Assembly: GCF_003332275.1 (NCBI RefSeq)
Contig: NZ_QOVA01000003.1
Location: 248,001 to 312,000 of the forward strand
Direction: 5' to 3'
Length of the DNA: 64,000 nucleotides
Origin: Edaphovirga cremea
Lineage (GTDB): Bacteria; Pseudomonadota; Gammaproteobacteria; Enterobacterales; Enterobacteriaceae
The position numbers were made by a program, and so were the translations under genes. Each line of letters begins with the position of its first letter. The first letter of the stretch is position 1. Under the pieces are notes generated by a model, which saw nothing but the letters and a program-made list of their open reading frames with translations, did not search any database and was not told the DNA's origin. This document shows, in pieces, positions 28,906-40,233 of this stretch.

Positions 28906-30078
28906 GTGAACAATCTGATCCGTCAATTTCTACGTATGGAAGCTTCTGGCGGTATTGTCCTGATCATTGCTGCCATTATTGCCCTTTTCATGGCCAATAC
29001 GTCTCTGAACGGGTTCTACCACAGCATTCTTGATCTCCCTGTTTCGCTGAAAATCGCCTCGCTGGACATTAGTAAGCCTTTGTTATTGTGGATTAACGAT
29101 GGATTCATGGCCCTGTTTTTCCTGATCGTGGGCCTGGAAGTAAAACGTGAATTGCTGGATGGCTCTTTGGCCGGACGCGAAAAAGCCGTGTTTCCCGCCG
29201 TGGCAGCATTGGGGGGAATGATCGCACCGGCCCTGATCTTCTTGCTTTTCAATGGCGGCGATGAGGTTGCACGTCATGGTTGGGCGATCCCGGCGGCGAC
29301 GGATATTGCCTTTGCTGTGGGTGTTCTCGCCCTGTTGGGCCATCGCGTTCCGTTGAGCCTGAAAGTATTCCTGCTGGCGTTGGCGATTATTGATGACCTT
29401 GGCGCGATTGTAATTATTGCCCTGTTTTATACCGCACAGGTTTCAATGACCGCATTGGGGATGGCCGCTGCGGCTATCGTGTTATTGGCTTATATGAACT
29501 GGCGCGGTGTCAGTCGCATCTCGCTGTATATACTGGTTGGCATTTTCCTGTGGGTCTGCGTGCTTAAGTCAGGTGTTCACGCCACCTTGGCTGGGGTTAT
29601 CCTCGGGTTCTTTATCCCGCTTAACCGCACTGAGCACCATTCGCCTTCTCGTAAACTCGAACATGGCCTGCATCCCTGGGTTTCATGGCTGATTCTACCG
29701 CTGTTTGCTTTTGCCAATGCCGGAATCGATCTGCGGACTGCATCGGTTGAAGGTTTGACGTCAATGGTGCCGCTGGGTATTGCCGCTGGCCTCATGTTTG
29801 GCAAGCCGTTGGGGATTACGCTGTTCTGCTGGCTGTCAGTGAAATTACGTCTGGCCGCGTTGCCAACTGGGGTGACATTCAAACAGATTATGGCGACGTC
29901 AGTGCTCTGCGGTATCGGGTTTACGATGTCAATTTTCATCGCATCGCTGGCCTTCGAGCATGCGGATCCTGAATTGATCGTGTATTCGAAAGTCGGGATT
30001 CTCGGCGGATCTATCCTCTCTGCCATCGCGGGGTATTTTTTATTGAAACGGGCGCTACCAGCCAGACACCTTGCCTGA
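28906..30078 (+). CDS. nhaA: Na+/H+ antiporter NhaA
   Basis: 390 residues (E. coli 388), about 12 membrane helices. The ion-binding pair lies in [17 protein letters not shown] (Asp163/Asp164 equivalents), and [15 protein letters not shown] contains the conserved Asp133 equivalent. It exports Na+ or Li+ for two protons across the inner membrane at alkaline pH or high salt. The start is GTG, preceded by AAGGGAG. nhaR lies downstream with its own leader. Confidence 0.98.
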   Translation: MNNLIRQFLRMEASGGIVLIIAAIIALFMANTSLNGFYHSILDLPVSLKIASLDISKPLLLWINDGFMALFFLIVGLEVKRELLDGSLAGREKAVFPAVAALGGMIAPALIFLLFNGGDEVARHGWAIPAATDIAFAVGVLALLGHRVPLSLKVFLLALAIIDDLGAIVIIALFYTAQVSMTALGMAAAAIVLLAYMNWRGVSRISLYILVGIFLWVCVLKSGVHATLAGVILGFFIPLNRTEHHSPSRKLEHGLHPWVSWLILPLFAFANAGIDLRTASVEGLTSMVPLGIAAGLMFGKPLGITLFCWLSVKLRLAALPTGVTFKQIMATSVLCGIGFTMSIFIASLAFEHADPELIVYSKVGILGGSILSAIAGYFLLKRALPARHLA

Positions 30079-30254
30079 TATTAAGTAGGATATACTCCCG
30101 ATGTAACCGGTCTCGCTTCGGTTTGAACGAACGATGGTGTCAGCGGCATAGCGTTGCTGCTGACGCACTATTGCCGGCGAATCCCCTTCTGGAAATACAT
30201 GGAAATCGCGTACAGCAGCATTCGGGGCAGCATGTACGTTATGGAGAGCGCATA

Positions 30255-31154
30255 GTGCGGTTATCACACATCAACTTTAATCATCTCTATTACTTTTGGC
30301 AGGTCTGTAAGGCGGGGTCGGTCGTTGGCGCGGCGGAGGCGCTGTTTTTGACACCGCAAACCATCACCGGTCAAATTAAAGCGCTGGAAGATCGGCTGAA
30401 CGGCAAACTGTTCAAACGACAGGGAAGGGGGCTTGTTCCTTCTGAACTGGGGCAACTGGTTTTTCGTTATGCCGATAAGATGTTCATGCTCAGTCAAGAA
30501 ATGATGGACATCGTTAACTACCGTAAAGAATCCAACTTGCTGTTTGATGTGGGTGTTGCCGATGCGTTGTCAAAAAGGCTGGTCAGCCGCGTGCTTGAAG
30601 CGGCGGTGGTCGACAATGAACAGATTCACCTGCGCTGTTTCGAATCGACCCATGAAATGCTTCTCGAACAGTTGAGCCAGCACAAACTCGATATGATCCT
30701 GTCAGACTGTCCGGTGGACTCAAGCCAGCAAGCAGGGCTGTTTTCTGTCAAATTGGGTGAGTGTGCAACCAGTTTCTATTGCCAGCAGCCGATTCCTGAT
30801 CTGCCTTTCCCCGCCAGTTTACAGCAGCGGCGTCTGTTGATACCCGGACGGCGCTCCATGCTTGGCAGAAAACTGCTTAACTGGTTTAACACCCAGGGCA
30901 TTCAGGTCGAGATTCTTGGTGAATTTGACGATGCGGCATTGATGAAGGCTTTTGGTAAGTCGCATAACGCGATTTTTGTCGCCCCTTCTCTCTATGCTGC
31001 CGAGATTTTTCATGAAGATGGCATCGTGGAAATTGGCCGGGTTGAGGCCATTCAGGAAGAGTACTACGTGATTTTTGCAGAGAGAATGATTCAGCATCCG
31101 GCAGTTCAGAGGATATGCCATCGTGATTTCAGCGACGTTTTTTGTTCAACATGA
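30255..31154 (+). CDS. nhaR: LysR-family activator NhaR
   Basis: 299 residues. The N-terminal LysR helix-turn-helix is [20 protein letters not shown] followed by [22 protein letters not shown] chose the GTG giving [13 protein letters not shown], which matches E. coli MSMSHINYNHLYYF; GGAGAG lies at a suitable distance. The longer upstream frame is not conserved. NhaR activates nhaA and, in E. coli, osmC and pga in response to Na+. It is convergent with rpsT. Confidence 0.95.
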   Translation: MRLSHINFNHLYYFWQVCKAGSVVGAAEALFLTPQTITGQIKALEDRLNGKLFKRQGRGLVPSELGQLVFRYADKMFMLSQEMMDIVNYRKESNLLFDVGVADALSKRLVSRVLEAAVVDNEQIHLRCFESTHEMLLEQLSQHKLDMILSDCPVDSSQQAGLFSVKLGECATSFYCQQPIPDLPFPASLQQRRLLIPGRRSMLGRKLLNWFNTQGIQVEILGEFDDAALMKAFGKSHNAIFVAPSLYAAEIFHEDGIVEIGRVEAIQEEYYVIFAERMIQHPAVQRICHRDFSDVFCST

Positions 31155-31180
31155 GCAAGGTTGGGTAACTGACAGACGTA

Positions 31181-31207
31181 AAAAAACCGGCCAAAGCCGG
31201 TTTTTTT
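31181..31207. terminator. Bidirectional terminator between nhaR and rpsT
   Basis: AAAAAACCGGC-CAAA-GCCGGTTTTTTT, a perfect stem with A and T flanks serving both convergent genes. Confidence 0.95.
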
Positions 31208-31230
31208 ATCAAGCTAACAATGTAATGCGA

Positions 31231-31494
31231 TTATTGCATTGCGTTGATTTGCTTGGTCAAGTTAGCCTTATGACGGGCTGCCTTGTTTTTGTGGATCAGG
31301 CCTTTACAGGACTGACGGTCCACGATCGGTTGCATTTCATTAAATGCATTTTGTGCAGCTTCTTTATCGCCAGCTGCAATCGCTGTATGTACCTTCTTGA
31401 TAAAGGTACGCATCATAGAACGACGGCTAGTGTTGTGCTTGCGACGTTTTTCTGATTGTACAGCGCGTTTCTTAGCTGATTTGATATTAGCCAA
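31231..31494 (-). CDS. rpsT: 30S ribosomal protein S20
   Basis: 87 residues, the same as E. coli S20, highly basic: [20 protein letters not shown] at the start, then [13 protein letters not shown] and [16 protein letters not shown]. The start is TTG (GGGAG upstream), as in E. coli, where the weak UUG supports autogenous control by S20. An in-frame ATG 11 codons upstream would add non-homologous residues. S20 is a primary 16S rRNA-binding protein. Confidence 0.97.
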   Translation of the reverse strand: MANIKSAKKRAVQSEKRRKHNTSRRSMMRTFIKKVHTAIAAGDKEAAQNAFNEMQPIVDRQSCKGLIHKNKAARHKANLTKQINAMQ

Positions 31495-31903
31495 GGTCCA
31501 ACTCCCAAAATATTCTATTGAGGACAATTCAAAGGCCGAGGAATATGCCCTTTTAGCCTTCTTTTGTCAATGGATTTGTGCAAATAAGCGCCGTTTGTAC
31601 GTGCGGCACTTGTTACGTTGTGATGGCGCAGGATTTTAACAGCTTCAGGGGCGGGAATACAGCCTTTCGCGAGAAAAAACGACAATGAGCGCCTTTTGCC
31701 CCTGCCTGCGCAAGCTAACCGGCTGTTTATGCGCATGGTCTGGCAATGATATACGATTTGTGTGGATAACCCTCGCTGAAACCATTTAACCGCAGGGATA
31801 TCTTCGGTATGGTAGGACTATTACATTAAAGAGGCGAATCGCCGGTTAACCTTGACCGCTGTACAAGGTATAATCCGCCGATTTCCACTGTTTTGAGCCA
31901 GCT
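31495..31903. other. Divergent promoter region rpsT-ribF
   Basis: About 410 bases without a convincing gene. It holds the rpsT promoters and the ribF promoter. An inverted repeat CAGGGGC / GCCCCTG (31646-31652 and 31698-31704) is visible. A frame at 31397-31639 contains RCDGAGF, resembling part of the doubtful E. coli ORF yaaY; I treat this as DNA conservation in the rpsT upstream region, not a gene. Confidence 0.5.
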
Positions 31904-32842
31904 ATGGAGCTTATTCGCGGTATACACAATATTCGGGCGCGCCACCATGGTTGCGTGCTCACTATTGGCAATTTTGACGGTGTTCATCGTGGCCACAAGG
32001 CTCTGCTGCAACAGTTGAAGCGCGAAGGTGAGCGGCTTGGGCTGCCAGTCATGGTGATGATTTTTGAACCTCAGCCCCTGGAGTTATTCGCGGCTGACCG
32101 GGCACCTGCGCGCTTAACCCGCCTGCGTGATAAAGCCCGTTACCTGGCAGATGCTGGCGTGGACTATTTGCTCTGCGTTACATTTGATTCGCGATTCGCA
32201 GCAAATACAGCCCAGGCATTTGTTTCCCACTTGCTGGTAGAAAAGCTGGGCGTCAAGTTCCTGATGGTCGGTGACGACTTCCGCTTCGGAGCTGGCAGAA
32301 CGGGTGATTTCTCGTTGCTGCAAAAGGCGGGAGCGGAGTTTGGTTTTGACGTGATCAGCACCGATACCTTCTGTGAAGGCGGGCTACGGATCAGCAGCAC
32401 TGCGATCCGCGATGCACTGCGTCAGGACGATTTGACCCTGGCTGAAAATTTGCTGGGGCATCCTTACAGTATTTCTGGTCGTGTGGTGCACGGTGATGCA
32501 TTAGGCCGCACGATCGGTTTCCCGACGGCGAATCTGCCCCTGAAAAGGCTGGTCGCGCCTGTTAAAGGCGTCTATGCGGTTGAGGTGTTTGGCCTTGGCC
32601 CAACGCCGTTTCCGGGTGTAGCCAATATCGGTACCCGGCCCACGGTGGCTGGTGTGCGTCAGCAGTTGGAAGTTCATCTGCTGGACGTCACAATGGATCT
32701 CTATGGGCGCCATATTGATGTGGTGCTCCGCGCAAAAGTGCGCAATGAACAGCGCTTTGCCTCGCTTGATGCCCTCAAGCAGCAAATCGCTAACGATGTG
32801 GTGACTACCCGTGAGTATTTCGGGCTTAAAGCACCGGTTTAA
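31904..32842 (+). CDS. ribF: Bifunctional riboflavin kinase / FAD synthetase RibF
   Basis: 312 residues (E. coli 313). The N-terminal nucleotidyltransferase domain has [17 protein letters not shown] near 19-35 and [14 protein letters not shown]. The C-terminal riboflavin kinase carries [13 protein letters not shown] and [11 protein letters not shown]. It makes FMN and then FAD from riboflavin. It heads the ribF-ileS-lspA-fkpB-ispH cluster; ileS starts about 30 bases after it. Confidence 0.98.
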   Translation: MELIRGIHNIRARHHGCVLTIGNFDGVHRGHKALLQQLKREGERLGLPVMVMIFEPQPLELFAADRAPARLTRLRDKARYLADAGVDYLLCVTFDSRFAANTAQAFVSHLLVEKLGVKFLMVGDDFRFGAGRTGDFSLLQKAGAEFGFDVISTDTFCEGGLRISSTAIRDALRQDDLTLAENLLGHPYSISGRVVHGDALGRTIGFPTANLPLKRLVAPVKGVYAVEVFGLGPTPFPGVANIGTRPTVAGVRQQLEVHLLDVTMDLYGRHIDVVLRAKVRNEQRFASLDALKQQIANDVVTTREYFGLKAPV

Positions 32843-32874
32843 TCTCTCTAGCCGAAAACGGAACCGAGAATCTA

Positions 32875-35688
32875 ATGAGTGACTACAAGACTACCCTGAA
32901 TTTGCCGGAAACAGGGTTCCCGATGCGTGGCGATCTCGCCAAGCGTGAGCCTGGCATGCTGCAACGTTGGTATGAACAGGATCTATACGGGATTATTCGT
33001 TCTGCCAAAAAAGGCAAGAAATCCTTTATTCTGCACGACGGTCCTCCGTATGCGAATGGCAGCATTCATATAGGTCACTCTGTAAACAAGATTCTCAAAG
33101 ACATTATTGTCAAGTCTAAAGGTCTGGCCGGATATGATTCACCCTATGTTCCGGGCTGGGACTGCCATGGTCTGCCTATCGAACTGAAAGTTGAGCAGTT
33201 GATCGGTAAGCCAGGCGAAAAAGTCAGTGCGGCAGAATTCCGTACGGCATGCCGTAAATATGCGGCCGAGCAGGTTGAAGGGCAGAAGAAAGATTTCATC
33301 CGTCTGGGTGTGTTGGGCGACTGGGATCACCCCTACCTGACAATGGACTTCAACACCGAAGCCAACATTATTCGTGCGTTGGGCAAAATCATCGCCAATG
33401 GTCACCTGCATAAAGGTGCCAAACCAGTGCATTGGTGTACCGACTGCCGTTCGTCCCTGGCAGAAGCCGAAGTTGAGTATTACGACAAAACCTCGCCGTC
33501 GATTGATGTGGCGTTTCATGCCATCGATCCGGCGGGTGTCGCTGCCAAGTTTGGTGTAACCCAGTTCAGTGGCCCGGTATCGTTGGTCATCTGGACCACG
33601 ACGCCATGGACCCTGCCTGCCAGCCGCGCGATTTCGCTCAATCCTGAATTTACCTATCAACTGGTTCAGGTTGAAGGTCAATGCGTGATTCTGGCTGCGG
33701 AGCTGGTTGAAAGCGTCATGAAACGTGCTGGCTTCACCCACTATGAAGTATTGGGTAGTTGCAAGGGTGCCGATCTTGAGCTGTTGCGTTTCAAACACCC
33801 GTTCCTTGACATCGAAGAGCCTGCAATCCTTGGCGATCACGTCACGCTGGATGCGGGTACCGGTGCTGTGCATACTGCGCCGGGGCATGGTCCTGATGAC
33901 TATATCATCGGTCAGAAATACGGGCTGGAAGTGGCCAATCCGGTGGGGCCGAACGGTTGCTTCTTGCCGGGTACCTTCCCTGAGCTGGATGGTATGTTTG
34001 TCTTTAAGGCCAATGATGTAATCGTTGAGCTGCTGCGTAGCCGTGGCGCGCTGTTGCATGTGGAGAAACTGGTTCACAGCTACCCGTGCTGCTGGCGTCA
34101 TAAAACGCCGATCATCTTCCGCGCGACACCGCAGTGGTTTGTCAGCATGGATCAGCATGGTCTGCGCAAGAAATCCCTGGAAGAGATCAAGGGTGTTCAA
34201 TGGATCCCTGATTGGGGTCAGGCGCGTATCGAGAACATGGTAGCCAACCGTCCTGACTGGTGTATTTCCCGCCAGCGTACGTGGGGCGTGCCTATGTCCC
34301 TGTTCGTGCATAAAGAGACAGAACAACTTCACCCACGCAGCATTGAGTTGATGGAAGAAGTGGCAAAACGCGTTGAGCAAGACGGCATTCAGGCATGGTG
34401 GGATCTTGATCCGGCCGATCTGCTGGGTGCCGAGGCTGCGGATTACGTGAAAGTGCCTGATACGCTGGATGTCTGGTTCGACTCTGGCTCCACGCACTCT
34501 TCTGTTGTGGCGGTTCGCCCTGAGTTCAATGGTCACGAGCCAGACATGTATCTGGAAGGTTCTGACCAGCACCGCGGATGGTTTATGTCATCGCTGATGA
34601 TTTCTACCGCGATGAAAGGCAAAGCCCCTTACCGACAAGTGCTGACCCACGGCTTCACCGTTGATGGTCAGGGCCGCAAGATGTCCAAATCAATCGGTAA
34701 CACCGTCAGTCCACAGGATGTGATGAACAAGCTGGGTGGCGACATTCTGCGTCTGTGGGTGGCATCGACTGACTACACCGGTGAAATTGCCGTTTCAGAC
34801 GAAATTCTGAAACGTTCTGCGGATTCATATCGTCGTATCCGTAACACCGCCCGCTTCCTGCTGGCTAACCTGAATGGCTTTGACCCAAGTAAAGACATGG
34901 TCAAACCGGAAGAGATGGTCGTAGTGGATCGCTGGGCGGTAGGGCGTGCGCAGGCTGCGCAGGCTGAAATCACGGCGGCTTATGAAAACTATGATTTCCA
35001 CGTTGTGGTACAGCGACTGATGCATTTCTGTTCGATCGAGATGGGGTCGTTCTATCTGGACATCATCAAGGATCGCCAGTACACCGCGAAAAGCGACAGC
35101 GTTGCGCGCCGTAGTTGCCAGACCGCGCTTTACTATATTGCTGAGGCGTTGGTGCGCTGGATGGCACCGATTATGTCGTTCACAGCCGATGAAATCTGGG
35201 CTTATCTGCCGGGTGAACGTGCCCAGTATGTTTTCACTGAAGAGTGGTACACCGATTTGTTTGGTCTGGAAGAAAACCAGCCAATGAACGACACTTTCTG
35301 GGATGACCTGCTGAAAGTCCGTGGCGAAGTGAACAAGGTGATTGAACAGGCCCGTGCTGACAAGCGCGTTGGCGGATCACTGGAAGCGTCGGTGACGTTG
35401 TATGCAGACAGCGCACTTTCAGAGCGTCTGTTGAGTCTCGGCGATGAACTGCGTTTTGTCCTGCTGACCTCGGCCGCTCACGTTGCACCTTTTGCTGATG
35501 CACCTGCCACTGCGCAACAGAGCGAACTGAAAGGGCTGAAAGTGACACTCGATAAAGCTGACGGTGAAAAATGTCCGCGTTGCTGGCATTACACCAGCGA
35601 TATCGGTCAGGTGGCGGAGCATGCAGATATCTGTGGCCGCTGTGTAACCAACGTTGCCGGTGACGGCGAAGAGCGTAAGTTCGCCTGA
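32875..35688 (+). CDS. ileS: Isoleucyl-tRNA synthetase
   Basis: 937 residues (E. coli 938), class I synthetase. The HIGH motif is [15 protein letters not shown] near 57-71, the KMSKS motif is [10 protein letters not shown] near 601, and the CP1 editing domain lies between. A C-terminal zinc site is formed by CPRCWHY...CGRC near 901-925. Its TGA overlaps the lspA ATG by one base, so the two are translationally coupled. A long antisense frame within this gene is not coding. Confidence 0.99.
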   Translation: MSDYKTTLNLPETGFPMRGDLAKREPGMLQRWYEQDLYGIIRSAKKGKKSFILHDGPPYANGSIHIGHSVNKILKDIIVKSKGLAGYDSPYVPGWDCHGLPIELKVEQLIGKPGEKVSAAEFRTACRKYAAEQVEGQKKDFIRLGVLGDWDHPYLTMDFNTEANIIRALGKIIANGHLHKGAKPVHWCTDCRSSLAEAEVEYYDKTSPSIDVAFHAIDPAGVAAKFGVTQFSGPVSLVIWTTTPWTLPASRAISLNPEFTYQLVQVEGQCVILAAELVESVMKRAGFTHYEVLGSCKGADLELLRFKHPFLDIEEPAILGDHVTLDAGTGAVHTAPGHGPDDYIIGQKYGLEVANPVGPNGCFLPGTFPELDGMFVFKANDVIVELLRSRGALLHVEKLVHSYPCCWRHKTPIIFRATPQWFVSMDQHGLRKKSLEEIKGVQWIPDWGQARIENMVANRPDWCISRQRTWGVPMSLFVHKETEQLHPRSIELMEEVAKRVEQDGIQAWWDLDPADLLGAEAADYVKVPDTLDVWFDSGSTHSSVVAVRPEFNGHEPDMYLEGSDQHRGWFMSSLMISTAMKGKAPYRQVLTHGFTVDGQGRKMSKSIGNTVSPQDVMNKLGGDILRLWVASTDYTGEIAVSDEILKRSADSYRRIRNTARFLLANLNGFDPSKDMVKPEEMVVVDRWAVGRAQAAQAEITAAYENYDFHVVVQRLMHFCSIEMGSFYLDIIKDRQYTAKSDSVARRSCQTALYYIAEALVRWMAPIMSFTADEIWAYLPGERAQYVFTEEWYTDLFGLEENQPMNDTFWDDLLKVRGEVNKVIEQARADKRVGGSLEASVTLYADSALSERLLSLGDELRFVLLTSAAHVAPFADAPATAQQSELKGLKVTLDKADGEKCPRCWHYTSDIGQVAEHADICGRCVTNVAGDGEERKFA

Positions 35689-36203
35689 TGAGTAAACCGA
35701 TTTCTTCAACAGGGTTGCGCTGGCTTTGGCTGGCGCTCATCGTTCTGGTTTTGGATCTCGGCAGTAAACAGTGGGTCATGGCCCACTTTTACCTTGGCGA
35801 GTCGGTGCCGCTGGTGCCATTCTTTAACCTGACGTATGCCCATAATCCCGGCGCGGCGTTCAGCTTCCTGGCAGATAAAGGTGGTTGGCAACGTTGGTTT
35901 TTTGCAGCGATTGCGCTGGTCATCAGCGTGGTACTGATCGTACTGATGTATCGTTCCAGCGCCAAACAAAGGCTGGTCAATGCGGCATATGCATTGATTA
36001 TTGGTGGTGCGCTCGGCAATCTTTTTGACCGTATGGTTCACGGCGTAGTGATTGATTTCATTGATTTCTACGTTAACGACTGGCATTGGCCGGTATTCAA
36101 TCTGGCTGACACCGCCATCTGTATTGGTGCGGTAATCATTGTTCTGGAAGGTTTTTTTGCGCCTCCCGACAAAGATAAAACGGCCGTCAGGAATAAGGGT
36201 TAA
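35688..36203 (+). CDS. lspA: Lipoprotein signal peptidase LspA
   Basis: 171 residues (E. coli 164) with four membrane helices. The aspartic-protease residues lie in [20 protein letters not shown] and [12 protein letters not shown]. It cleaves prolipoproteins before the lipid-modified Cys in the inner membrane. The start overlaps the ileS stop, and a 15-bp tandem repeat begins shortly after the lspA stop. Confidence 0.97.
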   Translation: MSKPISSTGLRWLWLALIVLVLDLGSKQWVMAHFYLGESVPLVPFFNLTYAHNPGAAFSFLADKGGWQRWFFAAIALVISVVLIVLMYRSSAKQRLVNAAYALIIGGALGNLFDRMVHGVVIDFIDFYVNDWHWPVFNLADTAICIGAVIIVLEGFFAPPDKDKTAVRNKG

Positions 36204-36207
36204 TTGT

Positions 36208-36768
36208 ATGGCTGGTTGTCACAAAGCAGATCGTCATGAAGCAGATCGTCACGAAATAGATCGTCATGAAACAGATCGTCACGAAATAGATCGTCAGAAA
36301 ACAGATCGGGTACAAAACAACAGTGCCGTATTAGTGCATTTTACCCTGAAACTGGAAGACGGCTCGACCGCTGAGTCGACCCGTAATAATGGAAAACCGG
36401 CACTGTTTCGTCTTGGCGACGGTAGTCTCTCAGCGGAACTGGAACAGCAATTGCTGGATCTGCAGGTGGGTGACAAGCGGGCATTCACGTTGGCACCGGA
36501 GTCAGCATTCGGTATGCAAAGTCCGGATTTGATTCAATTCTTTTCCCGTCGCGATTTTATCGAGACCGGGATCCCGGATGCCGGTACGATCATGCTGTTT
36601 ACGGCGATGGACGGCAGTGAAATGCCAGGTGTGGTGCGAGAGGTCACGGAAGATTCGATCACCGTCGATTTTAACCATCCGTTGGCGGGTCAGGCAGTGA
36701 GCTTCGACATTGAAGTTCTGGAGATCGACCCGTCGCTGGAGGAGAACCATGCAAATATTGCTGGCTAA
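36208..36768 (+). CDS. fkpB: FKBP-type peptidyl-prolyl isomerase FkpB with repeat-derived N-terminal extension
   Basis: 186 residues against 149 in E. coli. The conserved domain starts near residue 35 with [18 protein letters not shown] and continues through [18 protein letters not shown] and [11 protein letters not shown] to [14 protein letters not shown]. It is an SlyD/FkpB-type cytosolic isomerase, genetically next to lspA and ispH. Residues 7-34 are extra: in-phase copies of a five-residue unit ([28 protein letters not shown]) encoded by a 15-bp tandem repeat. The ATG with an upstream AAGGGT is the only reasonable start, so the extension should be translated. The 3' end overlaps ispH by 20 bases. 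Confidence 0.92.
   Translation: MAGCHKADRHEADRHEIDRHETDRHEIDRQKTDRVQNNSAVLVHFTLKLEDGSTAESTRNNGKPALFRLGDGSLSAELEQQLLDLQVGDKRAFTLAPESAFGMQSPDLIQFFSRRDFIETGIPDAGTIMLFTAMDGSEMPGVVREVTEDSITVDFNHPLAGQAVSFDIEVLEIDPSLEENHANIAG
36226..36309 (+). repeat. 15-bp tandem repeat inside fkpB
   Basis: Five full units plus a 9-base partial of GCAGATCGTCATGAA-type sequence, each exactly five codons. Variation alternates (TCATGAA, TCACGAA), suggesting a 30-bp higher-order duplication. It begins 22 bases after the lspA stop. Confidence 0.97.
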
Positions 36769-37699
36769 CCCGCGAGGGTTCTGTGCGGGCGTGGATCGTG
36801 CGATCAGTATTGTGGAGCGTGCTCTCGAACTGTATGGCGCCCCGATTTACGTTCGTCACGAAGTGGTGCACAACCGTTATGTCGTAGACAGCCTGCGTAC
36901 GCGCGGGGCGGTATTCATTGAGCAGATTGATGAAGTGCCGGATGGTTCCATCCTGATTTTCTCGGCCCATGGTGTTTCGCAAGCGGTGCGTGCCGAGGCA
37001 AAATGCCGCGATCTGACGGTCTTTGACGCGACGTGCCCGTTGGTGACGAAAGTCCATATGGAAGTGGCGCGCGCGAGCAGAAAGGGTACCGAGGCGATCC
37101 TGATCGGCCATGCGGGCCATCCAGAAGTGGAAGGCACGATGGGCCAGTACAGTAACCCGAAAGGGGGCATGTACCTCGTTGAATCCCCAGCGGATGTTTG
37201 GGCGCTTAACGTCAAGGATGAGGCAAATTTATGCTTCATGACCCAGACAACGCTGTCAGTGGATGACACGTCAGATGTGATTGATGCGTTGCGTCAGCGT
37301 TTTCCCAAGATCATCGGGCCGCGCAAAGATGATATCTGTTACGCCACAACCAATCGGCAGGAAGCCGTGCGTAATCTGGCAGATGGTGCAGATGTTGTGC
37401 TGGTGGTCGGTTCCAAAAATTCGTCCAACTCCAACCGTTTGGCCGAACTGGCGCAAAGAATGGGCAAGCAGGCTTATCTGATTGACTCTGCTGCGGATAT
37501 TCAGGAAATCTGGATCAAGGGCGCAGCGAGCGTCGGCGTGACGGCGGGTGCCTCGGCCCCGGACATTCTGGTGCAGGACGTCATTCAGCGATTGCGCGAT
37601 CTCGGTGGTGATGCAGCGATTGAAATGAGCGGGCGCGAAGAGAATATTGTGTTTGAAGTGCCCAAAGAATTGCGGGTTGAGATTAAGCAGATCGATTAA
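36749..37699 (+). CDS. ispH: 4-hydroxy-3-methylbut-2-enyl diphosphate reductase IspH
   Basis: 316 residues, the same as E. coli. Cysteine ligands of the 4Fe-4S cluster lie in [12 protein letters not shown] (Cys12), [12 protein letters not shown] (Cys96) and the third in the [11 protein letters not shown] region or nearby. It is the last enzyme of the MEP pathway, producing IPP and DMAPP. The ATG giving [14 protein letters not shown] lies inside the 3' end of fkpB; the frame open further upstream is not conserved. Confidence 0.98.
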   Translation: MQILLANPRGFCAGVDRAISIVERALELYGAPIYVRHEVVHNRYVVDSLRTRGAVFIEQIDEVPDGSILIFSAHGVSQAVRAEAKCRDLTVFDATCPLVTKVHMEVARASRKGTEAILIGHAGHPEVEGTMGQYSNPKGGMYLVESPADVWALNVKDEANLCFMTQTTLSVDDTSDVIDALRQRFPKIIGPRKDDICYATTNRQEAVRNLADGADVVLVVGSKNSSNSNRLAELAQRMGKQAYLIDSAADIQEIWIKGAASVGVTAGASAPDILVQDVIQRLRDLGGDAAIEMSGREENIVFEVPKELRVEIKQID

Positions 37700-37717
37700 G
37701 CAGACCTCGTTAGATAA

Positions 37718-37750
37718 TAAAAATGCCGGTGCAATTGACCGGCATTTTTT
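37718..37750. terminator. Terminator shared by ispH and the SMP-30 gene
   Basis: AAAATGCCGGT / ACCGGCATTTTTT with a 7-base loop, lying between the two convergent genes. Confidence 0.93.
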
Positions 37751-37756
37751 ATGGCG

Positions 37757-38626
37757 TCAGGAAAAAATAAAGCGATGTTGGGCGGCTCCCGTCACGCTGG
37801 TTTTCGCCTGCAAAAGTGCGCCATCCAGTTCGCCGGGTGACTCAAGTTGCTTTCGCGCAGACGTCACAAACAGCGTTTTCATGTCAGAACCCCCAAACGT
37901 GCAGCAACTTGGTTGCCCTACGGGCAACGGAATATCGTCTTGCGCCAATAACTCACCCTGATTGATTTGATAACGTCTCAGGCAACCGCCGCCGAAACAG
38001 GCGTTAATCAACTGACCGTCACGGCTTAATGCCGAACCATCGGGTGTCGTATCACCCGAAGAGTAGCAACTGATCTTTTTACGATCGATGCGTCGGGCAT
38101 TGCCAGAGTAAAACCGTTTTGCCGCGCTGTCCGCAAACCAGACTTTGCCTTCAAACCACACCAGCGTATTGGGAATAGTGACGGCGTCCATCATGCGGGT
38201 AGCCATAGTGTCGCCATGCTGATAACGATACCAGCCGCCGATGGGATCTTTTTCGGCAAGATCCATTGCACCAAACCAGAGAGAACCATCGGGCGCGATT
38301 GCCGCTTCGTTGGGGCGCGTTCCTGGTGCGTCAGGATAAGGGCAGAGTAATTCTGTACTCTGACGCGCAAAGTCATAGCGTCGGATGCCTGATTGACAGA
38401 GCAGGAGGAATATATCGTCCCGTTCCGTTAGCAGTGCCGCGCTGGTGAGTTCTGGTAACAAATGGATCGTAATCTCTGCGGTTGCTGGCCAATAGCGCAG
38501 AAGGCGTTGCGCCAGAATATCAACCCAAAGTAAGGACTGACTGCGATCGCACCATACGGGTGTTTCGCCCAACTCGGCACGGTAATCGCCTACTGCGGTA
38601 AATTCTGAGCGTAAAAAAGAGGACAT
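37757..38626 (-). CDS. SMP-30/gluconolactonase family protein
   Basis: 289 residues, six-bladed propeller of the SMP-30/Gluconolactonase/LRE-like family. Typical metal-site surroundings are present: ELGETPVWCD with Glu21, RPNEAAIAPDGSLWFGAMD, AVTIPNTLVWFEGKVWFADS and TTPDGSALSRDG. Such enzymes hydrolyse sugar lactones using a divalent metal. The actual substrate is unknown and no sugar-pathway genes adjoin it. It occupies the ispH-dapB position where E. coli K-12 has the nucleosidase rihC. Confidence 0.88.
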   Translation of the reverse strand: MSSFLRSEFTAVGDYRAELGETPVWCDRSQSLLWVDILAQRLLRYWPATAEITIHLLPELTSAALLTERDDIFLLLCQSGIRRYDFARQSTELLCPYPDAPGTRPNEAAIAPDGSLWFGAMDLAEKDPIGGWYRYQHGDTMATRMMDAVTIPNTLVWFEGKVWFADSAAKRFYSGNARRIDRKKISCYSSGDTTPDGSALSRDGQLINACFGGGCLRRYQINQGELLAQDDIPLPVGQPSCCTFGGSDMKTLFVTSARKQLESPGELDGALLQAKTSVTGAAQHRFIFS

Positions 38627-39763
<1,137 letters not shown>

Positions 39764-39815
39764 CAGTTTTCTACCATCGTGATGTGGTTAATTTAGTCAT
39801 AATATTTTGATTAAT

Positions 39816-39843
39816 GGGCAATAATTTAATTGCCCTTTTCTTT
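39816..39843 (+). terminator. dapB terminator
   Basis: GGGCAAT-AATTTA-ATTGCCC followed by TTTTCTTT, about 50 bases after the dapB stop. Confidence 0.88.
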
Positions 39844-40184
39844 ATCCATCGAAAATAGAGCTCTCGGCATAATCCTAAGGCTTAGTGAGTATAACTTTGC
39901 TTTTACAATGGAAATGCGCTGCTTTTTTAGTTCACCTCATTCAGTCCTGCCGGTAAACTCGGATTTTTACCCCGTTTGTCTATTCCCATACGCTGGCAAC
40001 CGATTACTATGCTAACTTAGCCCATGCTTTTGAGCGCGTGGGGTGCTTAATTCAGTGAGTTGAGCATAAATCAGTAAAAAAATGGTGCTTTTGGTAGACA
40101 AACCGATCGCTCATCATTAGAATGCGCGCAATTTGCCAAAAATTAGCTTTAAGGGCGATTTTTGCGTTGATTTAGATCGCGAGA

Positions 40185-40222
40185 TCTGAATTAATATGCA
40201 AATATTGTGACTGTTTATTCCT
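40185..40222 (+). promoter_or_regulatory. ArgR boxes at the carAB promoter
   Basis: TGAATTAATATGCA followed at three bases by TGTGACTGTTTATTCC aligns position by position with the paired ARG boxes at E. coli carAB P2. ArgR with arginine would repress here. The preceding 39844-40184 has no gene and, by analogy, should hold the upstream pyrimidine/purine-regulated promoter P1; I cannot assign its sites with confidence. Confidence 0.75.
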
Positions 40223-40233
40223 TGGAGGATGCT

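Noticed and set aside
31397-31639. Frame resembling E. coli yaaY upstream of rpsT
   Set aside because: Only a few residues match, and yaaY is itself doubtful; conservation is better explained by rpsT promoter DNA.
33139-34572. 477-codon open frame antisense to ileS
   Set aside because: It lies wholly within the highly conserved ileS gene in mirror frame, has no recognisable domain and is a by-product of ileS codon use.
36226-36309. CRISPR-like array
   Set aside because: Units are contiguous 15-bp tandem copies without spacers and lie inside fkpB coding sequence; no cas genes are present.
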